From Glandiceps talaboti (taxonomy: Eukaryota > Hemichordata > Enteropneusta > Spengelidae): a stretch of 64,000 nucleotides of DNA. The notes beneath the pieces are model-generated. The model saw nothing but the letters and a program-made list of their open reading frames with translations, did not search any database and was not told where the DNA came from. The stretch is taken from positions 23,186,486 to 23,250,485 of the forward strand of contig NC_135561.1 of NCBI RefSeq assembly GCF_964340395.1. The letters run 5' to 3'. Each line of letters opens with the position of its first letter. Within the stretch, counting starts at the first letter, position 1. The position numbers and the translations under genes are program-made. Positions 41,401-50,596 of this stretch are shown here, one piece after another.

Positions 41401-44400
41401 ATAAGTGCAATGTTTATCTGTTAAACAAAAATAATCGTCAATTTTGTTGAATGGCAATGTTCATATTAAACTGTAAAAAAAATGATTCCCCATTATAATG
41501 AAAATAGTGCTACAGGGCTTCAATAAGACCAAACTAAACCACTCAATAATACCAAACTAAACACTCAGTAAGACCAAACTAAACCACTCAATAATACCAA
41601 ACTAAACCACTCAATATGACCAAACTAACCACTCAATAAGACCAAACTAACCACTTAATATGACCAAACTAATCACTCAATAAGACCAAACTAACCACTT
41701 AATATGACCAAACTAAACACTCAATAAGACCAAACTAACCACTCAATATGACCAAACTAACCACTAAATATGACCAAACTAACCACTCAATATGACCAAA
41801 CTAACCACTCAATAAGACCAAACTAAACACTCAATATGACCAAACTAACCACTCAATATGACCAAACTAACCACTTAATATGACCAAACTAACCACTTAA
41901 TATGACCAAACTAACCACTTAATATGACCAAACTAACCACTCAATATGACCTAACTAACCACTTAATATGACCTAACTAACCACTCAATAAGACCAAACT
42001 AACCACTTAATAAGACCAAACTAACCACTTAATATGACCAAACTAACCACTCAATAAGACCAAACTAACCACTCAATATAACCAAACTAACCACTGAATA
42101 AGACCAAACTAACCACTCAATATGACCAAACTAACCACTCAATATGACCAAACTAAACACTCAATAAGACCAAACTAACCACTCAATAAGACCAAACTAA
42201 CCACTCAATATGACCAAACTAACCACTCAATAAGACCAAACTAAACACTTAATAACACCAAACTAACCACTCAATAAGACCAAACTAACCACTCAATATG
42301 ACCAAACTTACCACTGAATATGACCAAACTAACCACTCAATAAGACCAAACTAAACACTTAATATGACCAAACTAACCACTCAATAAGACCAAACTAAAC
42401 ACTTAATAAAACCAAACTAACCACTCAATAAAACCAAACTAAACACTCAATATGACCAAACTAACAACTCAATAAGACCAAACTAACCACTTAATAAGAC
42501 CAAACTAACCACTTAATATGACCAAACTAACCACTCAATATGACCAAACTAACCACTCAATAAGACCAAACTAACCACTCAATAAGACCAAACTAACCAC
42601 TCAATAAGACCAAACTAAACACTCAATATGACCAAACTAACCACTCAATAAGACCAAACTAACCACTCAATATGACCAAACTAACCATTCAATATGACCT
42701 AACTAACCACTCAATATGACCAAACTAACCACTCAATAAGACCAAACTAACCACTTAATAACACCAAACTAACCACTCAATATGACCAAACTAACCACTC
42801 AATAAGACCAAACTAAACACTTAATATGACCAAACTAACCACTCAATAAGACCAAACTAACAACTCAATATGACCAAACTAAACACTTAATAAGACCAAA
42901 CTAACCACTCAATATGACCAAACTAACCACTCAATAAGACCAAACTAAACACTTAATATGACCAAACTAACCACTCAATAAGACCAAACTAACCACTCAA
43001 TAAGACCAAACTAAACACTTAATAAGACCAAACTAATCACTCAATAAGACCAAACTAAACACTCAATATGACCAAACTAACAACTCAATAAGACCAAACT
43101 AAACACTTAATAAGACCAAACTAACCACTTAATATGACCAAACTAACCACTTAATAAGACCAAACTAACCACTCAATATGACCTAACTAACCACTCAATA
43201 AGACCAAACTAACCACTCAATATGATTAAACTAACCACTCAATATGACCAAACTAAACACTTAATAAGACCAAACTAACCACTTAATAAGACCTAACTAA
43301 CCACTCAATAAGACCAAACTAACCACTCAATAAGACCAAACTAACCACTTAATAAGACCAAACTAACCACTTAATAAGACCAAACTAAACACTCAATATG
43401 ACCAAACTAAACAATTAATAAGACCAAACTAACCACTCAATATGACCAAACTAACCACTCAATATGGCCAAACTAAACACTTAATCAGACCAAACTAACC
43501 ACTTAATAAGACCTAACTAAACCACTCAATATGACCAAACTAAACACTCAATAAGACCAAACTAAACCACTCAATATAACCAAACTAACCACTCAATATG
43601 ACCAAACTAACCACTCAATATGACGAAACTAAACACTTAATAAGACCAAACTAACCACTTAATAATACCAAACTAAACCACTGAATAATACCAAACTAAA
43701 CCACTCAATAATACCAAACTAAACCACTCAGTAAGACCAAACTAAACCACTTAATAAGACCAAACTAACCACTTAATAAGACCAAACTAACCACTCAATA
43801 TGACCAAACTAACCACTCAATATGACCAAACTAACCACTTAAAATGACCAAACTAAACACTCAATATGACCAAACTAAACATTCAGTAAGACCAAACTAA
43901 CCACTCAATATGACCAAACTAAACATTCAGTAAGACCAAACTAACCACTCAATATGACCAAACTAAACACTCAATATGACCAAACTAACCACTCAATATG
44001 ACCAAACTAAACACTCAATATGACCAAACTAACCACTCAATATGACCAAACTAACCACTTAATAAGACCAAACTAAACCACTCAATAAGACCAAACTAAA
44101 CCACTCAATATGACCTAACTAAACACTCAATAAGACCAAACTAACCACTTAATATGACCAAACTAACCACTCAATAAGACCAAACTAAACACTCAATAAG
44201 ACCAAACTAACCACTCAATAAGACCAAACTAACCACTCAATATGACCAAACTAACCACTCAATATGACCAAACTAACCACTCAATAAGACCAAACTAATC
44301 ACTCAATAAGACATAACTAACCACCTTATAAGATCAAACTAACCAGATGAAATGTTATTGCGATATTGATTATGTAGGAATAACTCAGTCTTGATGAGGA

Positions 44401-47400
44401 TTAACAATTGCCATGGTTATTGTTAAATTGATACAAAGAACTAGCACATTCTAAATTCTATTTCCTTATTTAGTAAATAAATATTGTTTGTCAAAGGAAA
44501 GTATTTTTATTGTGATACTCATAGACTAACACATTGAGATAACATCAAGACCTAACTGCCTAGTCATAGTACAGGGCAGAGTCCATTTAATGGTTTGAGC
44601 AGGAGACAAATGGGGCAAACAGAGACAATGGGGGCAAGACAAAGACAATGGAGCAAGACAGTAACAAATCAGGCAAGACAAGCAATAGGGCAAGACAGAA
44701 ATAATGAAGGCAAAACAGTGACAATGGGGACAAGGCAGTAACAATATATCAAGAAGGGAACATTGGGTCAAGACAGAGACAATGGGGGCAAGACAGAGTC
44801 ACTTGGGCAAGACCAAGACAATGGGGGCAAGACAGAAACAATGAAGGCAAGACAGTGACAATGGGGACAAGGCAGTGACAATGGATCAAGAAAGGAACAT
44901 TGGGTCAAGACAGAGACAATGGGGGCAAGACAGAGTCACTTGGGCAAGACCAAGACAATGGGGGCAAGACAGAAACAATGAAGGCAAGACAGTGACAATG
45001 GGGACAAGGCAGTGACAATGGAGTAAGAAAGGAACATTGGGTCAAGACGGAGAGCTCGAGAAGAGTTAAATTATTTATAAACTATTCACGTACTGTCTGC
45101 AAACTAACCATATTGATGTTGTGTTTTGCCAGGATTTATCTTACAAGCTGTGTTTATGGTTGCTATTGCCTATAGCAGACATGCTTCAGTTGCTGTGGCA
45201 TTTTTAACCATTGGTGTTGGATTTGGTGGATTTGCATGGAGTGGATTTAGTGTTAATCCCCAGGATTTAGCACCCCAGGTATACAGTAGATTTAGTGTTA
45301 ATCCCCTGGATATAGTACCTTTGGGTATAAAGTAGATTTAGTGTTAATCCCCTGGATATAGTACCTTGGGTATAAAGTAGATTTAGTGTTAATCCCCTGG
45401 ATATAGTACCTTGGGTATAAAGTAGATTTAGCGTTATTCCCCTGGATATAGTACCTTGGGTATACAGTAGATTTAGTGTTAATCCCCTGGATATAGTACC
45501 TTGGGTATAAAGTAGATTTAGTGTCAATCCCCTAGATATAGTACCTTGGGTATAAAGTAGATTTAGTGTTAATCCCCTGGATATAGCACCTTGGGTATAA
45601 AGTAGATTTAGTGTTAATCCCCTGGATATAGCACCTGGGGTATTAAGTAGATTAAGTGTAAATCCCCTGGATATAGCACCTGGGGTATAAAGTAGATTTA
45701 GTGTTAATCCCCTGGATATAGTACCTGGGGTATAAAGTAGATTAAGTGTAAATCCCCTGGATATAGCACCTGGGGTATAAAGTAGATATAGTGTTAATCC
45801 CCTGGATATAGTACCTGGGGTATAAAGTATATTTAGTGTAAATCCCCTGGATATAGCACCTGGTGTATGAAGTAGATATAGTGTTAATCCCCTGGATATA
45901 TAGTACCTGGGGTATCAAGTAGATTTAGTGTTAATCCCCTGGATATAGTACCTGGAGTATGAAGTAGATTTAGTGTTAATCCCCTGGATATAGCACCTTG
46001 TGTATGATGTAGATTTAGTGTTAATCCCCTGGATATAGTACCTGGGGTATAAAGTAGATTTAGTGTTAATCCCCTGGATATAGTACCTGGGGTATAAAGT
46101 AGATTTATTGTTAATCCCCTGGATATAGTACCTGGGGTATAAAGTAGATTTAGTGTCAATCCCCTGGATATAGTACCTTGGGTATAAAGTAGATTTAGCG
46201 TTAATCCCCTGGATATAGTACCTGGGGTATAAAGTAGATTTAGTGTTAATCCCCTGGATATAGTACCTGGGGTATAAAGTAGATTTATTGTTAATCCCCT
46301 GGATATAGTACCTGGAGTATGAAGTAGATTTATTGTTAATCCCCTGGATATAGTACCTGGAGTATGAAGTAGATTTAGTGTTAATCCCCTGGATATAGTA
46401 CCTGAGGTATAAAGTAGATTTAGTGTTAATCCCCTGGATATAGCACCTGGGGTATAAAGTAGATTTAGTGTTAATCCCCTCGATATAGCACCTGGGGTAT
46501 AAAGTAGATTTATTGTTAATCCCCTGGATATAGTACCCGAGGTATAAAGTAGATTTAGTGTTAATCCCCTGGATATAGTACCTGGGGTATAAAGTAGATT
46601 TAGTGTTAATCCCCTGGATATAGTACCTGGGGTATAAAGTAGATTTATTGTTAATCCCCTGGATATAGTACCTGGAGTATAATGTAGATATAGTGTTAAT
46701 CCCCTGGATATAGCACCTGGTGTATTAAGTAGATTTAGTGTTAATCCCCTGGATATAGCACCTGGTGTATGATGTAGATTTAGTGTTAATCCCCTGTATA
46801 TAGCACCTGGGGTATTAAGTAGATTTAGTGTTAATCCCCTGGATATAGTACCTGGGGTATAAAGTAGATTTAGTGTTAATCCCCTGGATATAGTACCTGG
46901 GGTATAAAGTAGATTTAGTGTTAATCCCCTCGATATAGCACCTGGGGTATAAAGTAGATTTAGTGTTAATCCCCTGGATATAGTACCCGAGGTATAAAGT
47001 AGATTTAGTGTTAATCCCCTGGATATAGTACCTTGGGTATAAAGTAGATTTAGTGTCAATCCCCTGGATATAGTACCTTGGGTATAAAGTAGATTTATTG
47101 TTAATCCCCTCGATATAGTACCTCGTGTATGATGTAGATTTAGTGTTAATCCCCTGGATATAGCACCTGGGGTATAAAGTAGATTTAGTGTTAATCCCCT
47201 GGATATAGCACCTGGTGTATTAAGTAGATTTAGTGTTAATCCCCTGGATATAGCACCTGGTGTATAAAGTAGATTTAGTGTTAATCCCCTGGATATAGTA
47301 CCTGGGGTATAAAGTAGATTTATTGTTAATCCCCTGGATATAGTACCTGGGGTATAAAGTAGATTTAGTGTTAATCCCCTGGATATAGTACCTGGGGTAT

Positions 47401-50400
47401 AAAGTAGATTTAGTGTTAATCCCCTGGATATAGTACCTGGGGTATAAAGTAGATTTAGTGTTAATCCCCTGGATATAGTACCTGGGGTATAAAGTAGATT
47501 TAGTGTTAATCCCCTGGATATAGTACCTGGGGTATAAAGTAGATTTAGTGTTAATCCCCTGGATATAGTACCTGGGGTATAAAGTAGATTTAGTGTTAAT
47601 CCCCTGGATATAGTACCTGGAGTATAAAGTAGATTTAGTGTTTATCCCCTGGATATAGTACCTGAGGTATTAAGTAGATTTAGTGTTAATCCCCTGGATA
47701 TAGCACCGGGGGTATAAAGTAGATTTAGTGTTAATCCCCTCAATATAGCACCTGGGGTATAAAGTAGATTTATTGTTAATCCCCTGGATATAGTACCCGA
47801 GGTATGAAGTAGATTTAGTGTTAATCCCCTGGATATAGTACCTGGGGTATAAAGTAGATTTAGTGTCAATCCCCTGGATATAGTACCTTGGGTATAAAGT
47901 AGATTTAGTGTTAATCCCCTCGATATAGCACCTGGGGTATCAAGTAGATTTAGTGTTAATCCCCTGGATATAGCACCTGGGGTATAAAGTAGATTTAGTG
48001 TTAATCCCCTGGATATAGTACCTGGGGTATAAAGTAGATTTAGTGTTAATCCCCTGGATATAGCACCTGGGGTATAAAGTAGATTTAGTGTTAATCCCCT
48101 GGATATAGCACCTGGGGTATAAAGTAGCTTTAGTGTTAATCCCCTGGATATAGCACCTGGGGTATAAAGTAGATTTATTGTTAATCCCCTGGATATAGTA
48201 CCTTGGGTATAAAGTAGATTTAGTGTTAATCCCCTGGATATAGTACCTGGGGTATAAAGTAGATTTAGTGTTAATCCCCTGGATATAGCACCTTGTGTAT
48301 GATGTAGATTTAGTGTTAATCCACTGGATATAGTACCTGGGGTATCAAGTTGATTTAGTGTTAATCCCCTGGATATAGCACCTGGGGTATAAAGTAGATT
48401 TAGTGTTAATCCCCTGGATATAGTACCTGGGGTATAAAGTAGATTTAGTGTTAATCCCCTGGATATAGTACCTGGGATATAAAGTAGATTTATTGTTAAT
48501 TCCCTGGATATAGTACCTGGGGTATAAAGTAGATTTAGTGTTAATCCCCTGGATATAGTACCCGAGGTATAAAGTAGATTTAGTGTTAATCCCCTGGATA
48601 TATAGCACTTGGTGTATAAAGTAAATTTAGTGTTAATACCCTGGATATAGTACCTGAGGTATAAAGTAGATTTAGTGTTAATCCCCTTGATATAGTGCCT
48701 GAGGTATAAAGTAGATTTAGTGTTAATACCCTGGATATAGTACCTGAGTTATAAAGTAAATTTAGTGTTAATCCCCTAGATATAGTGCCTGAGGTATAAA
48801 GTAAATTTAGTGTTAATACCCTGGATATAGTACCTGAGTTATAAAGTAAATTTAGTGTTAATCCCCTAGATATAGTGCCTGAGGTATAAAGTAGATTTAT
48901 TGTTGATCCCCTGGATATATAGCACTTGGTGTATAAAGTAAATTTAGTGTTAATACCCTGGATATAGTACCTGGGGTATAAAGTAGATTTAGTGTTAATC
49001 CCCTGGATATAGTACCTGGGGTATAAAGTAGATTTAGTGTCAATCCCCTGGATATAGTACCTTGGGTATAAAGTAGATTTAGTGTTAATCCCCTCGATAT
49101 AGCACCTGGGGTATAAAGTAGATTTATTGTTAATCCCCTCGATATAGTACCTGGGGTATAAAGTAGATTTAGTGTTAATACCCTGGATATAGTACCTGGG
49201 GTATAAAGTAGATTTAGTGTTAATACCCTGGATATAGTACCTGGGGTATAAAGTAGATTTAGTGTTAATCCCCTGGATATAGTACCTGGGGTATAAAGTA
49301 GATTTAGTGTTAATCCCCTTGATATAGCACCTGGGGTATCAAGTAGATTTAGTGTTAATCCCCTGGATATAGTACCCGAGGTATAAAGTAGATTTAGTGT
49401 TAATCCCCTGGATATATAGCACTTGGTGTATAAAGTAAATTTAGTGTTAATACCCTGGATATAGTACCTGAGGTATAAAGTAGATTTAGTGTTAATCCCC
49501 TCGATATAGTGCCTGAGGTATAAAGTAAATTTAGTGTTAATACCCTGGATATAGTACCTGAGTTATAAAGTAAATTTAGTGTTAATCCCCTAGATATAGT
49601 GCCTGAGGTATAAAGTAGATTTATTGTTAATCCCCTGGATATATAGCACTTGGTGTATAAAGTAAATTTAGTGTTAATACCCTGGATATAGTACCTGGGG
49701 TATAAAGTAGATTTAGTGTTAATACCCTGGATATAGTACCTGGGGTATAAAGTAGATTTAGTGTTAATCCCCTGGATATAGTACCTGGGGTATAAAGTAG
49801 ATTTAGTGTTAATCCCCTTGATATAGCACCTGGGGTATCAAGTAGATTTATTGTTAATCCCCTGGATATAGTACCCGAGGTATAAAGTAGATTTAGTGTT
49901 AATACCCTGGATATAGTACCTGGGGTATAAAGTAGATTTAGTGTTAATCCCCTGGATATAGTACCTGGGGTATAAAGTAGATTTAGTGTTAATACCCTGG
50001 ATATAGTACCTGGGGTATAAAGTAGATTTAGTGTTAATCCCCTTGATATAGCACCTGAGGTATCAAGTAGATTTAGTGTTAATCCCATGGATATATAGCA
50101 CTTGGTGTATAAAGTAAATTTAGTGTTAATACCCTGGATGTAGTACCTGAGTTATAAAGTAGATTTAGTGTTAATCCCCTCGATATTGTTATAAAGTAAA
50201 TTTAGTGTTAATCCCCTGGATATAGCACCCGGGGTATAAAGTAGATTTGGACAAGTTGTTTATTTTTGAAAAACTGGCGAAATAATAAAAAATGACACCC
50301 TCTTTGGATTATTAACAACTGTTAGAAACAAAATTTGAAACAAATGATAAGATCACTGAATGTACGATGGTAATAACCCCACAAAATGTTGCAGTTTTGA

Positions 50401-50560
50401 TGACGTTTACGAGTGTACATTGTAAGTCAAAACTTTATCTCGTGAGTTAAAATTTAACAGAGTTAATTAAATTAATTTGATAGATTAGTCACACAGAAGT
50501 AATACATTTTAGCACAACTGAACTAATAATGTTCAGTAGTGCTATAGGCATAGCAAAGCA

Positions 50561-50596
<36 letters not shown>

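Noticed and set aside
44526-44771. 81-codon minus-strand Cys/Leu/His-rich frame
   Set aside because: Lies in the 20-bp purine-rich minisatellite; no family similarity.
45884-47059. 391-codon minus-strand frame with a 15-residue repeat ([14 protein letters not shown]-like)
   Set aside because: It exists only because the 45-bp array unit is a multiple of 3 and lacks stops in that frame. The + strand origin of the unit is the SLC17 exon 9.
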